A DNA stretch of 64,000 bases, taken from positions 1 through 64,000 of the forward strand of contig NZ_JAHVDK010000002.1 in the NCBI RefSeq assembly GCF_051487185.1, read 5' to 3'. The notes under the pieces are model-generated. The model searched no databases and was not told where the DNA came from. It saw only the letters and a list, made by a program, of their open reading frames with translations. The translations under genes and the position numbers were made by a program. This stretch comes from Inquilinus limosus_F. Lineage in GTDB: Bacteria; Pseudomonadota; Alphaproteobacteria; DSM-16000; Inquilinaceae. Below, in pieces: positions 27,820-36,991 of the stretch. Every line of letters starts with the position of its first letter. Within the stretch, counting starts at the first letter, position 1.

Positions 27820-28593
27820 ATGCCCAAGCTCATCGACATCTCGATCCCGCTCGAGAACGACGTCCCGGCCGACCCGCCGTTCCAGAAGGTCTCGATCACC
27901 TACCGCGCTCATGAGGAGACGGCGCGCGAGGTTGCGTTCGTGTTCCCGGGCCTGCGGCCGGACCAGCTGCCGGAAGGCAAGGGCTGGGCGGAGGAGCGGG
28001 TCGCCATCTCCACCCACAACGGCACGCATCTCGACGCGCCCTGGCACTACCACCCGACGATGGATGGCGGGAAGCGCGCCATCACCATCGACGAGGTGCC
28101 GCTGGAGTGGTGCTTCCAGCCCGGCGTGAAGCTGGACTTCCGGCACCTGCCGGACGGCCACATCGTGACGCCGGACGAGATCGATGTGGAGCTGGAGCGG
28201 ATCGGCCACACGCTGAAGCCGCTGGAGATCGTGCTGGTCAACACCAGCGCCGGCACCCGCTACGGCCAGGCGGACTATGTCGACAGCGGCTGCGGCATGG
28301 GTCGCGACGCCACGCTGCACCTGCTGCGCCAGGGCATCCGCCTGGTCGGCACCGACGGCTGGAGCTGGGACGCGCCGTTCAGCCACACGGCCAGGCGGTT
28401 CCAGGAGACCGGCGACGCCTCGCTGATCTGGGAAGGCCACAAGGCCGGCCGGGAGATCGGCTACTGCCATCTGGAGAAGCTGTACAACCTGGAGGCGCTG
28501 CCCGCCACCGGCTTCACCGTCAGCTGCTTCCCGGTGAAGATCCGCGCCGCCTCCGCCGGCTGGACGAGGGCGGTGGCGATCCTGCCGGACTAA
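27820..28593 (+). CDS. cyclase-family metal hydrolase (kynurenine-formamidase-like)
   Basis: 257 residues. The metal-binding signature of the cyclase/KynB family is present as STHNGTHLDAPWHYH (about residues 64-78), with a further His in the C-terminal half (WEGHKAG). Family members hydrolyse N-formylkynurenine, isatin or cyclic amides. This protein is longer than KynB and closer to the broad cyclase group, so the substrate is open. It converges on the kinase at the end of the hut operon with 1 base between ends. Confidence 0.87.
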   Translation: MPKLIDISIPLENDVPADPPFQKVSITYRAHEETAREVAFVFPGLRPDQLPEGKGWAEERVAISTHNGTHLDAPWHYHPTMDGGKRAITIDEVPLEWCFQPGVKLDFRHLPDGHIVTPDEIDVELERIGHTLKPLEIVLVNTSAGTRYGQADYVDSGCGMGRDATLHLLRQGIRLVGTDGWSWDAPFSHTARRFQETGDASLIWEGHKAGREIGYCHLEKLYNLEALPATGFTVSCFPVKIRAASAGWTRAVAILPD

Positions 28594-28594
28594 G

Positions 28595-29440
28595 TCAGCC
28601 CGGCAGCAGGCTGCGCATCGCCGCGGCGGTCGCGATCGCCGCGGCGACGTCCTCGTCGTCGTCCCCGTCCTCGACATGCCAGAGGGCGGAGAGGACGGCC
28701 TGGGCGAAGGCCCAGCGCAGGATGCGCTCCTGCGGCAGACCCAGGCCTTCGGCGAAGAGCCGTACGCGGCGGGTGATCTGCCGGGGATCGTTGTAGAGGT
28801 GTTCGGCGCCACCCGGGTTGCGCAGGCTGGCGCCGGTCTCATAGGCCAGCTCGCCGATCACGCCCTTGGGGTCGATCACCAGCCAGCCGCGGTCGCCGCC
28901 GTCCAGCACGTTCTCGTGGTGCAGGTCGCCATGCAGCAGGAAACGCCGGCCCTGGGTGGCGCAGAGGTCCCTGTACTCGGCCTCGGCGCGGTCGAGCAGG
29001 CCGGCCGGGACCTCGTCATGCGGCTCGCCGGCGCGGTAGCGGGCGAAGGCGCGGCCCCAATCCTCCACCGTCGGCCAGGGGCCGGGCGGCGGGTCGTCCT
29101 GGTGCAGATTGGCGATCACGCCGCACAGGACGCGGACGGCCTCGTCGTCGCGGCCGGAGAGCGCGAGCTCGGTCAGCTCCGTCCCCGGCAGGGCCCGTTC
29201 CAGCAGCACGGCGTTCTGCTCATGCCCCAGCACCCGCACGGCGCTGCGGCCGCGGTAGTGGGCGAGCATTGCCGGGCCGAGAGCCTCGTCACTGCCCGGC
29301 TTCAGCACCTTCAGCACGGCCCGGTGGTCGCCGCGACGGACGAAGGCGACATCGGCGCCGTTGCGCTCGATCAGCTCACCGTCCGCCTCCAGCTCCCAGC
29401 GGCCGAGCCACAGCTCGATCGGAGACAGCGCGCTGCTCAC
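28595..29440 (-). CDS. aminoglycoside/hydroxyurea phosphotransferase, APH(6)/StrB-like
   Basis: 281 residues, matching the APH(6)/hydroxyurea-resistance kinase family. The catalytic loop is FLLHGDLHHENVL (about residues 167-179) and the metal-binding Asp lies in WLVIDPKGVIGELAYE, a hallmark of streptomycin 6-kinases. The start overlaps the hutG stop in ATGA (4 bases), so it is the translationally coupled last gene of the hut operon. Resistance is possible, but this placement suggests a metabolic small-molecule kinase. Nothing in the sequence settles the substrate. Confidence 0.85.
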   Translation of the reverse strand: MSSALSPIELWLGRWELEADGELIERNGADVAFVRRGDHRAVLKVLKPGSDEALGPAMLAHYRGRSAVRVLGHEQNAVLLERALPGTELTELALSGRDDEAVRVLCGVIANLHQDDPPPGPWPTVEDWGRAFARYRAGEPHDEVPAGLLDRAEAEYRDLCATQGRRFLLHGDLHHENVLDGGDRGWLVIDPKGVIGELAYETGASLRNPGGAEHLYNDPRQITRRVRLFAEGLGLPQERILRWAFAQAVLSALWHVEDGDDDEDVAAAIATAAAMRSLLPG

Positions 29441-30225
29441 GGCTTCCAGCCGAGCATCGACTCCAACACGCGGCGCAGCACCGTTTTCAGTGGCGGCGCC
29501 ACGTCCGGCCGGTAGGCGAAGGGCGAGTCCTCGTCCATGTAGTGGCGCTGCGCCAGCTCCATCTGCAGCGCGTGCACGTTCCGCTCCGGCTGCCCGTATT
29601 GGCGGGTGATGTACCCGCCCTTGAACCGGCCGTCGACGACATGGGTGAAGCTCTCGGCCGTGCGGCAGATCTCGGCGATCCGGTCCTTGAGCGCCGGCGC
29701 CGCCGAGGCGCCGCCGTTGCTGCCGAGGTTGAGGTCGGGCAGGAGGCCGTCGAACAGCCGCGGCACCCGCGAGCGGATCGAATGCGCGTCATAGAGCAGG
29801 GCGTAGCCGTGCTGCGCGCGGAGCCGCTCCAGCTCCGCCGCCAGAGCGGCGTGGTAGGGCTTCCACACCGTCTCGATCCGTCCGGCGATCTCCGCCGCAT
29901 CCGGCTCGGCGCCGGGCCGGTACAGCTTCACGCCGTCGAAGCGGATGGTCGGGCACAGGCCGGTGGTGGCCTGGCCGGGATAGAGGCTCTCGTCTCCCGG
30001 CGGCCGGTTCAGGTCGATGACGTAGCGCGACTGCACCGCCTGGATGATGCTGACGCCCAGCCCCTCGGCGAAGTCGTAGAGCCGGTCGAGATGCCAGTCA
30101 GTGTCCGGCAGGTCCTGCGCCTCCGGCGCCAGGCGGTCGCGGATCGCCTCCGGCACCGCGGTGCCGACATGCGGGATGCTCAGCAGCAGGGGGGCGGTGC
30201 CCCGGTGCAGGCGGAAGGCGTCCAT
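29437..30225 (-). CDS. hutG: N-formylglutamate deformylase HutG
   Basis: 262 residues from the ATG at 30225, which overlaps the hutH stop by one base (TGATG). Conserved segments include SIPHVGTAVPE, DTDWHLDRLYDF and YDAHSIRSRVPRLF, with metal and active-site His/Asp residues. It hydrolyses N-formylglutamate to glutamate and formate, the last step of the five-enzyme histidine pathway. That route also needs HutI and HutF, neither of which is in the window. Confidence 0.93.
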   Translation of the reverse strand: MDAFRLHRGTAPLLLSIPHVGTAVPEAIRDRLAPEAQDLPDTDWHLDRLYDFAEGLGVSIIQAVQSRYVIDLNRPPGDESLYPGQATTGLCPTIRFDGVKLYRPGAEPDAAEIAGRIETVWKPYHAALAAELERLRAQHGYALLYDAHSIRSRVPRLFDGLLPDLNLGSNGGASAAPALKDRIAEICRTAESFTHVVDGRFKGGYITRQYGQPERNVHALQMELAQRHYMDEDSPFAYRPDVAPPLKTVLRRVLESMLGWKP

Positions 30226-31766
30226 CACGCGGCCTCCAGGGTGCTCGGCAGCAGGCCGGGCATATAAGGCAGGAAGGTGCCGGCCCGGACCAGGGCCTTG
30301 GCGGCCTCGATGTCCGGGGCGAAGAAGCGGTCGGTTTCCCACGCTTTCACCCGGTTACGGACGGCGGCCATCGCGGCCTCGATCCGCTCGGCGCTGCGCA
30401 GCGGGCGGAGGAAGTCGATGCCCTGCGCCGCGGCCAGCAGCTCGACGCCAACGATCGCCGCCGTGTTCTCGGCCATGTCGGCCAGGCGGCGCCCGGCATG
30501 GGTCGCCATCGACACATGGTCCTCCTGGTTGGCCGAGGTCGGCAGGCTGTCGACCGAGCTCGGATGCGCCAGGCTCTTGTTCTCGCTGGCCAGGGCGGCC
30601 GCGGTGACATGGGCGATCATGAAGCCGGAGTTCACCCCCGGATCGGCCACCAGGAAGGGCGGCAGTCCGGAGAGGTTGGAATCGGTCAGGAGCGCGATGC
30701 GCCGCTCCGAGATCGCGCCGATCTCGGCGATCGCCAAGGCCAGGTTGTCGGCGGCGAAGGCCACCGGCTCAGCGTGGAAGTTGCCGCCGGAGATGACGTC
30801 GCCCGAGTCCGGGAACACCAGCGGGTTGTCGGAGACGGCATTGGCCTCGATCTCCAGGATCCGCGCGGCGTGGCGGATCTGGTCGAGGCAGGCGCCCATC
30901 ACCTGCGGCTGACAGCGCAGGGAGTAGGGGTCCTGCACCCGGTCGTCGTTCTCGATATGCGAGGCGCGGATGGCGCTGCCCGCCAGCAGGCCGCGCAGCA
31001 CTGCCGCCACCTCGATCTGGCCCGGCTGGCCGCGCCATTCGTGGATGCGCGGGTCGAAGGGCGCGTCGGAGGCGCGGGCGGCGTCGACCGACATGGCGCC
31101 GGCGACAAGGCCGGCGGCGAACGCCTCCTCGGCCGCGAACAGGCCCATGAGGGCGAGGGCGGTGGAGACCTGGGTGCCGTTCAGCAGGGCCAGGCCCTCC
31201 TTCGGCGCCAGGGTCAGCGGCGACAGGCCGATCTGGCGCAGCGCGTCGGCGGCCGGCCAGCGCTTGCCGCGTAGCCGGATCTCGCCTTCGCCGAGCAGCG
31301 CCGCCGAGAGATGGGCGAGGGGGGCGAGATCGCCCGAGGCGCCGACCGAGCCCTTGGCCGGGATGCAGGGGTAGGCGCGGGCGTCGAGCAGCGCCTGCAG
31401 CGCCTCGATCACCACCCAGCGCACGCCGGAGCGGCCGCGGGCCAGGCCGTTGAGCTTGAGCGCCAGGATCAGCCGGACCGTGGCATCGTCGAGCAGCGGG
31501 CCGGTGCCGGTGGCGTGCGACAGCACCAGGTTGGTCTGCAGCTGCTGCAGCCTTTCGGTCGGGATCCGGGTCTGGGCCAGCTTGCCGAAGCCGGTGTTGA
31601 CGCCGTAGGCGGTGCGGTTCTCGTCGACGATCGCGGCGACGGCGGCGGCGCCGGCCTCGATCTCCGGCCGGCAGGCGGGGTCGAGCCGCACCGCGGCGTC
31701 GGTGCGGGCGATGGCGCGGAGCTGCGGCAGCGTCAGCCGGCCGGCGGTGAAGGTGATGTCGGCCAT
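30225..31766 (-). CDS. hutH: histidine ammonia-lyase HutH
   Basis: 513 residues from the ATG at 31766, 1 base after the upstream gene's stop. The MIO prosthetic group forms from Ala-Ser-Gly at residues 143-145 in GSVGASGDLAPL. The active-site Tyr is in ENRTAYGVNTGFG (residue 54), and TSANQEDHVSM is also typical. It deaminates histidine to urocanate in the cytosol. It is third in the operon hutU, PPOX, hutH, hutG, kinase, under HutC control. Confidence 0.97.
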   Translation of the reverse strand: MADITFTAGRLTLPQLRAIARTDAAVRLDPACRPEIEAGAAAVAAIVDENRTAYGVNTGFGKLAQTRIPTERLQQLQTNLVLSHATGTGPLLDDATVRLILALKLNGLARGRSGVRWVVIEALQALLDARAYPCIPAKGSVGASGDLAPLAHLSAALLGEGEIRLRGKRWPAADALRQIGLSPLTLAPKEGLALLNGTQVSTALALMGLFAAEEAFAAGLVAGAMSVDAARASDAPFDPRIHEWRGQPGQIEVAAVLRGLLAGSAIRASHIENDDRVQDPYSLRCQPQVMGACLDQIRHAARILEIEANAVSDNPLVFPDSGDVISGGNFHAEPVAFAADNLALAIAEIGAISERRIALLTDSNLSGLPPFLVADPGVNSGFMIAHVTAAALASENKSLAHPSSVDSLPTSANQEDHVSMATHAGRRLADMAENTAAIVGVELLAAAQGIDFLRPLRSAERIEAAMAAVRNRVKAWETDRFFAPDIEAAKALVRAGTFLPYMPGLLPSTLEAA

Positions 31767-31767
31767 G

Positions 31768-32403
31768 TCAGTACAGGTGGTTCCGGTAGGAGTTTTCGAG
31801 CCGGGCATCGGCCTCGGCGGTGTCGACGCCCTTGATCTGGTCGGCCAGGATCCTGCCCAGGGTCGGGAAGCTGCCGCGCTCGATCTGCACCGCCGGGTCC
31901 CACAGGCGGGACCGGATCAGCGCCTTGCCGCAGTGGAAGTAGAGCTGCCCGACCGTGACGCGCAGGGCCGAGGCCGGGACCTTGCCGTCCACCGCCATCG
32001 GCTGCAGCACCGCCGGGTCGGTGGTGATCGCGGCGCTGCCGTTGACCCGCAGCGTCTCGTTGACGCCGGGGACGAAGAAGACCAGCCCGACCTTCGGGTT
32101 CTCGATCACATTCGACAGGCTGTCGCACAGGTTGTTGCCGCGCCGGTCGGGGATCAGCAGCGTCCTGTCGTCGGCCACGGTGACGAAGCCGGGCGCGTCG
32201 CCGCGAGGCGAGGCGTCGGCGCTGCCGTCGGCCCCGGCCGTGGCGATCACCAGGAAGGGCGACAGGCCGATGAAGGCGCGGGCGTGCCGGTCGATCCGGT
32301 TCAGGAGCTTGTTGCGGACCAGCTCGCTGGGCTCGGCGTAGCGGCTGCGCAGCTCGGTCTGGTCGCGGACGATGCCGTCGTGGCGAACGATCCCGTCATC
32401 CAT
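31768..32403 (-). CDS. PPOX-type FMN flavoprotein (MSMEG_1061-like)
   Basis: 211 residues with a split-barrel pyridoxamine-phosphate-oxidase-like fold. Typical segments are FIGLSPFLVIATAGADGSADASPRGD (FMN/phosphate side) and LLIPDRRGNNLCDSLSNVIENPKVGL. Related proteins are F420- or FMN-dependent reductases of unsure substrate. Its start overlaps the hutU stop by 8 bases and its stop is 1 base from hutH, so it is fully embedded in the hut operon. This is not a standard hut enzyme, and its role there is unknown. Confidence 0.85.
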   Translation of the reverse strand: MDDGIVRHDGIVRDQTELRSRYAEPSELVRNKLLNRIDRHARAFIGLSPFLVIATAGADGSADASPRGDAPGFVTVADDRTLLIPDRRGNNLCDSLSNVIENPKVGLVFFVPGVNETLRVNGSAAITTDPAVLQPMAVDGKVPASALRVTVGQLYFHCGKALIRSRLWDPAVQIERGSFPTLGRILADQIKGVDTAEADARLENSYRNHLY

Positions 32404-34087
32404 GCGTGTCCTCCAGCATCGGCAGCTTCAGGCCCTGCTCGCGGGCGCAGTCGCGGGCGATGTCGTAGCCCGCATCGGCATGACGCATGACGCCGGTTCC
32501 GGGGTCGTTGGTCAACACCCGCTCCAGCCGCCGCGCCGCCTCCGGCGTGCCGTCGGCGACGATCACCATGCCGGCGTGCTGGCTGTAGCCCATGCCGACG
32601 CCGCCGCCATGATGCAGGCTGACCCAGCTGGCGCCCGAGGCGGTGTTGAGCAGGGCGTTCAGCAGCGGCCAGTCGGAGACGGCGTCGGAGCCGTCCTGCA
32701 TCGCCTCGGTCTCGCGGTTCGGGCTGGCGACCGAGCCGGAGTCGAGATGGTCGCGGCCGATCACGATCGGTGCCTTCAGCTCGCCCTTCGCCACCATCTC
32801 GTTGAAGGCGAGGCCGAGCCGGGCGCGCTGGCCCAGGCCGACCCAGCAGATCCGTGCCGGCAGGCCCTGGAAGGCGATGCGATGGCGGGCCATGTCGAGC
32901 CAGTTGTGCAGGTGCGGGTCATCGGGGATCAGCTCCTTCACCCGCTGGTCGGTCCTGTAGATGTCCTCCGGGTCGCCGGACAGGGCCGCCCAGCGGAACG
33001 GGCCGATGCCGCGGCAGAACAGCGGCCGGATATAGGCCGGGACGAAGCCGGGGAAGTCGAAGGCGTTCTCGACACCCATGTCCTGCGCCATCTGGCGGAT
33101 GTTGTTGCCGTAGTCGAGGGTCGGGACGCCCATGGCGTGGAAGTCCAGCATCGCCCGGACATGCGTCGCCATGCTCTCCTTGGCCGCGCGCACCACGCCC
33201 TCGGGGTCGGTGCGGCGACGCTCCTCCGCCTCGGCCCAGCTCCAGCCCGCCGGCAGGTAGCCGTTCAGCGGGTCGTGCGCCGAGGTCTGGTCGGTCACCG
33301 CGTCCGGGCGCCAGGCCGGGTCGGCCTTGGCGCACCGCACGATCTCCGGGAACACCTCGGCGGCGTTGCCGAGCAGGCCGACCGAGACGGCCTGCCCTCG
33401 CGCCTTCGCCTCGAGGACCATCGCCATCGCTTCGTCCAGGCTCTCGGCCTTGCGGTCGAGATAGCGGGTGGCGAGGCGGCGCTCGATCCGGCTGGCCTGG
33501 CATTCGACCGCGATCATCGAGGCGCCGGCCATGGTCGCCGCCAGCGGCTGCGCCCCGCCCATGCCGCCGAGGCCGCCGGTCAGGATCCAGCGGCCCTTCA
33601 GATCGCCGCCATAGTGCTGGCGGCCGACCTCGGCGAAGGTCTCGTAGGTGCCCTGCACGATGCCCTGGCTGCCGATATAGATCCAGGAGCCGGCCGTCAT
33701 CTGGCCGTACATCATCAGCCCCTTGGCCTCGAGCTCGCGGAAATGCTCCCAGGTGGCCCAGGCGGGGACGAGGTTGGAGTTGGCGATCAGCACCCGCGGC
33801 GCGTCGGCATGGGTGCGGAACACGCCGACCGGCTTGCCGGACTGGACCAGCAGCGTCTCGTCCGGCGCCAGCTCCTTCAGGGTGCGGACGATCGTGTCGA
33901 AGGACCGCCAGTTGCGGGCCGCCTTGCCGATGCCGCCATAGACCACCAGCTCGTCCGGGTTCTCGGCCACCTCGGGGTCGAGATTGTTCATCAGCATCCG
34001 CATCGCGGCCTCGGCCTGCCAGGTGCGGCAGCTCTTCTCCGGCCCGTGCGGCGCCCGGATGACGCGGCGGTTGGTGACGGTCGTCAC
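32396..34087 (-). CDS. hutU: urocanate hydratase HutU
   Basis: 563 residues. The GTG at 34087 is chosen because AGGAGG lies 5-7 bases upstream and the family N-terminus (TNRRVIRAPHG) begins there; the longer open frame reaches into the divergent promoter. NAD-binding features include YGGIGKAARNW and GGLGGMGGAQPLAATMAG, and the C-terminal region has HHGGGVGMGYSQHAGM. It converts urocanate to imidazolone propionate. First gene of the hut operon. Confidence 0.97.
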   Translation of the reverse strand: MTTVTNRRVIRAPHGPEKSCRTWQAEAAMRMLMNNLDPEVAENPDELVVYGGIGKAARNWRSFDTIVRTLKELAPDETLLVQSGKPVGVFRTHADAPRVLIANSNLVPAWATWEHFRELEAKGLMMYGQMTAGSWIYIGSQGIVQGTYETFAEVGRQHYGGDLKGRWILTGGLGGMGGAQPLAATMAGASMIAVECQASRIERRLATRYLDRKAESLDEAMAMVLEAKARGQAVSVGLLGNAAEVFPEIVRCAKADPAWRPDAVTDQTSAHDPLNGYLPAGWSWAEAEERRRTDPEGVVRAAKESMATHVRAMLDFHAMGVPTLDYGNNIRQMAQDMGVENAFDFPGFVPAYIRPLFCRGIGPFRWAALSGDPEDIYRTDQRVKELIPDDPHLHNWLDMARHRIAFQGLPARICWVGLGQRARLGLAFNEMVAKGELKAPIVIGRDHLDSGSVASPNRETEAMQDGSDAVSDWPLLNALLNTASGASWVSLHHGGGVGMGYSQHAGMVIVADGTPEAARRLERVLTNDPGTGVMRHADAGYDIARDCAREQGLKLPMLEDTHG

Positions 34088-34133
34088 GGCAAGCCTCCTG
34101 GATTGTTTGGTCTTGGGCTGAACTGGTATAGAG

Positions 34134-34145
34134 TTGTATATACAA
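34134..34145. promoter_or_regulatory. HutC operator
   Basis: The perfect palindrome TTGTATATACAA, midway between the divergent hutU and hutC starts (47 bases from each). It contains TGTATATACA, the recognised core of HutC/GntR-family sites in Pseudomonas hut promoters. It should repress both directions and be relieved by urocanate. Confidence 0.8.
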
Positions 34146-34191
34146 GCTGTGACAGGCCGACAAGGGCCGGAGAGGACGCCCGCGAACCGTG

Positions 34192-34947
34192 ATGGATCCC
34201 CAGCCGCTGACATTGACGCTCGACGAGCCGCTGCCGCTGTACCGCCGGGTCAAGGCGATGATCTTGCGCTCGATCGAGACCGGGGAATGGCCGGCGAACG
34301 GGCGGGTGCCGTCGGAGAACGAGTTGGTGCGCTCGCTCGGCATCAGCCGGATGACGATCCACCGGGCGCTGCGCGAGCTGACCGAGGCCGGGGTGCTGGT
34401 GCGGGTGCAGGGCGTCGGCACCTTCGTAGCCGGAGCCAAGCCCGAGGCGCCGCTGATGGAGATCCGCAGCATCGCCGACGACGTCCGCGCCCGCGGCCAC
34501 GCCCACAGCGCTGCGGTGGTGCTGCTGCGGCCGGAGACGCTGACCGGGGAGGCGGCGGCGCGGCTGGAGGTGCCGGACGGCGCCGCCGTCGCCCATTCGG
34601 TCCTGATCCATCACGAGGACGGCGTGCCGATCCTGCTGGAGGACCGCTTCGTCCGGCTGGAGACCGCGCCTCATTACCTGGCGCAGGACTTCACCCGGAT
34701 CACGCCGCACGACTACCTGATGCAGCAGGCGCCGCTGTCGGAGGGCGAGCATGTGGTCGAGGCGGTGCTGGCCGAGCCCTGGGAGCGCGAGCATCTGAGG
34801 ATCGGCCGGCACGAGCCCTGCCTTCTGGTGCATCGCCGCACCTGGTCGGCGGGCCGCCTGGTCAGCGTCGCCCGCCTCTTGTTCCCCGGCTCGCGCTATC
34901 GCATCGGCGGGCGGTTCACCCGCCGGCCGGCGTCCGCGGTGCCCTGA
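34192..34947 (+). CDS. hutC: histidine utilisation repressor HutC
   Basis: 251 residues. GntR-type winged helix at residues 10-75 (LYRRVKAMILRSIETGEWPANGRVPSENELVRSLGISRMTIHR spans it) and the UTRA effector domain behind it. The start ATG at 34192 follows GGAGAGGA; a GTG directly before it is an alternative. HutC binds urocanate and represses hut genes. It is divergent from hutU with the palindromic operator between them. Confidence 0.95.
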   Translation: MDPQPLTLTLDEPLPLYRRVKAMILRSIETGEWPANGRVPSENELVRSLGISRMTIHRALRELTEAGVLVRVQGVGTFVAGAKPEAPLMEIRSIADDVRARGHAHSAAVVLLRPETLTGEAAARLEVPDGAAVAHSVLIHHEDGVPILLEDRFVRLETAPHYLAQDFTRITPHDYLMQQAPLSEGEHVVEAVLAEPWEREHLRIGRHEPCLLVHRRTWSAGRLVSVARLLFPGSRYRIGGRFTRRPASAVP

Positions 34948-34992
34948 GGGCGCGCCGGCGGCGCCGTCAAGGCAGGATCGACCGGTGGAGAT

Positions 34993-35077
34993 CGTCATCG
35001 CGAGGCGCGCAGCGCCGTGGCGATCCAGGGGTCGGTGTCGCTGGATGGCCACGCCCCTTCGGGGCTCGCCATGACGG
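34993..35077. repeat. dispersed palindromic repeat, family A, copy 1
   Basis: It begins CGTCATCGCGAGG and ends CGCCATGACG, with internal complementary segments (GGCGATCCAG and CTGGATGGCC). Copies 2 and 3 are at 36869-36950 and 49301-49388. This is a REP-like element found scattered in intergenic DNA of alphaproteobacteria. Confidence 0.8.
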
Positions 35078-35099
35078 GAAAGGGAGACCGCTCCCGATA

Positions 35100-35477
35100 T
35101 CAGACCCACATATCGTTCTGCGCCGTGCGCTCGCCGCCTTCGTGGCCGGTGTTGAGGATGCCGCGCGGCTCGATCAGCATCAGCTTCACCTCGCCCGCGG
35201 CGAAGGGCTTGTGCTCGACGCCCTTCGGCACCACGACCATCTCGCCCGGGCCCAGCGTCACCGCGCCGTCGCGGAAGTCGATGCGAAGCTCGCCCTCCAG
35301 CACCAGGAAGGCCTCGTCCGTCTCCGGGTGGTGGTGCCAGAGGAAGTCGCCCTCGAGGCGGACGATCTTGAACTGCAGCTCGTTCATCTCGGCGACCACG
35401 CGCGGCTGCCACTGGTCGGTGAACAGGCTGAACTTCCGCGCCAGGTTGATCGGCGCCTTCGGGGCAGGGGCGGGCAT
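35100..35477 (-). CDS. cupin-domain protein
   Basis: 125 residues from the ATG at 35477 (AGGAG 8 bases upstream). The cupin core has a triple-His motif 1 (FLWHHHPETDEAFLVLEGEL, residues 45-64) and motif 2 PKGVEHKPFA. It ends near LNTGHEGGERTAQND, a conserved tail in this small cupin group. A metal-binding enzyme or sensor; the substrate is unknown. Divergent from the MBL hydrolase. Confidence 0.85.
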   Translation of the reverse strand: MPAPAPKAPINLARKFSLFTDQWQPRVVAEMNELQFKIVRLEGDFLWHHHPETDEAFLVLEGELRIDFRDGAVTLGPGEMVVVPKGVEHKPFAAGEVKLMLIEPRGILNTGHEGGERTAQNDMWV

Positions 35478-35625
35478 CGCGGGCACTCCTCTCGATGGGA
35501 TCGCCGCAGAGATGGCCCGGCCGGCGGCGAGGGTCTTGTATCGGCGTGCGCGGGAGAGGGGGCGCAGCGCTTCCCTGCGCAACAATCGCTTGGCGGCGCC
35601 GCCCGACATCGCGAGGATGCGCGCC

Positions 35626-36660
35626 ATGGACGCATCGATCCTCACCTATCCCCACCCCACGGCGCCCGAACCCGGCGTGCCGGTGGAGGTGGCGCCCGGC
35701 CTCTTGTGGCTGCGCTTCCCGCTGCCGATGGCGCTGAACCACGTCAACCTGTGGCTGCTGCAGGACGAGGCCGGCGGCTGGACCCTGGTCGACACCGGCA
35801 TCGGCAACGCCGCCTCGCGCGAGATCTGGGAAACCCTCCTGGCCGGGCCGCTGAAGGACCGGCCGGTCCGGCGGGTGCTGGTGACCCACATGCATCCGGA
35901 CCATATCGGCCTGGCCGGCTGGCTGTGCGAACGCTTCGCCGCGCCGCTGGTGATGACGCTGTCGGAATACGCCATGGCCCGCGCCACCTGGTCGGACGAC
36001 CGGCCCGAGGTGGCGGCCGCGCATGCCGCCTTCTACCGCGCCGCCGGCCTGCCGCCGGAGGCGGCGGAGGCGGTGGAGTCGCGCGGCAACGTCTATCGCC
36101 GCGGCGTCTCGCCCCTGCCGGTCGCCGCCCGCCGCATCCGCGACGGCGACCTGCTGCCGATCGGCGGCACGGGCTGGCGGGTGATCGTGGGCGAGGGCCA
36201 TTCCAGCGAGATGGCCTGCCTGTACGATGCCGGGCGCGGGATCCTGATCTCGGCCGACCAGGTGCTGCCGAAGATCAGCCCGAACGTCTCGGTCTGGCCG
36301 TCGGAGCCCGAGGCCGACCCGCTCTCGGACTTCCTGCGCAGCCTCGCCGTGCTGCGGCAGCTGCCGGCGGAGACGCTGGTGCTGCCCTCGCACGGCCTGC
36401 CTTTCTTCGGCCTCGGCGAGCGGATCGACTGGCTGGTCGCGCATCATGCGGAGCGGCTGGCCCTGACCCGCGAGGTCTGCCGCGATCCGGCGACGGTGGC
36501 CGACCTGATGGCGGCGCTGTTCCGGCGCGAGCTGGACCGGCAGCAGCTGATGTTCGCGGTGGGCGAGGCGACGGCGCATCTGAACCACCTGGTCGCGTCC
36601 GGCGAGCTGGCGCGGGAAACGGGGGCGGACGGGGTCTGGAGATACGCGCCCGCCCGATAA
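35626..36660 (+). CDS. metallo-beta-lactamase-fold hydrolase
   Basis: 344 residues from the ATG at 35626 (GAGG upstream; 35617 is a close alternative). The zinc motif THMHPDHIGLAGW lies near residues 86-98, a later His is in GEGHSSEM, and Asp is in LISADQVLPKIS. The C-terminal third adds a helical, winged-helix-like region. This layout matches the glyoxalase-II-like MBL group related to LACTB2. The substrate is probably a thioester or nucleic-acid end and cannot be fixed from the sequence. Confidence 0.87.
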   Translation: MDASILTYPHPTAPEPGVPVEVAPGLLWLRFPLPMALNHVNLWLLQDEAGGWTLVDTGIGNAASREIWETLLAGPLKDRPVRRVLVTHMHPDHIGLAGWLCERFAAPLVMTLSEYAMARATWSDDRPEVAAAHAAFYRAAGLPPEAAEAVESRGNVYRRGVSPLPVAARRIRDGDLLPIGGTGWRVIVGEGHSSEMACLYDAGRGILISADQVLPKISPNVSVWPSEPEADPLSDFLRSLAVLRQLPAETLVLPSHGLPFFGLGERIDWLVAHHAERLALTREVCRDPATVADLMAALFRRELDRQQLMFAVGEATAHLNHLVASGELARETGADGVWRYAPAR

Positions 36661-36991
36661 TGCGCCCGGTGCGGCCGTCTGACGGCGATTGTTCCGCTTC
36701 CGGTGCTCACGGACCTTCATGTCCGCTGCGCTCCGGTTCTCACAATCACCGCCAGCCGACTCACGCCGGACGCATTCTCGAACGGGCTCGGCGGGCCTGA
36801 GCCGGATTCCACCGGCCCATCCATCTTTCCCTCCTCCGGGAGGATCTCCGCCGCCCGAGCAACACGACCGTCATCGCGAGGCGCGCAGCGCCGCGGCGAT
36901 CCAGAAGCCGGTGCCGCTGGATTGCCACGCCCTTCGGGCTCGCAATGACGGTTTCATGGTCGGGACAGCCGGTCTCGGCGATGAACGGCGC
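36661..36991. other. intergenic region with repeat
   Basis: No gene seen. It holds copy 2 of repeat family A (36869-36950) and a GC-rich segment around 36690-36760 with no recognised feature. Confidence 0.6.
36869..36950. repeat. dispersed palindromic repeat, family A, copy 2
   Basis: CGTCATCGCGAGGCGCGCAG at the left, CTCGCAATGACG at the right. Highly similar to copy 1, and in the same orientation. Confidence 0.8.
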
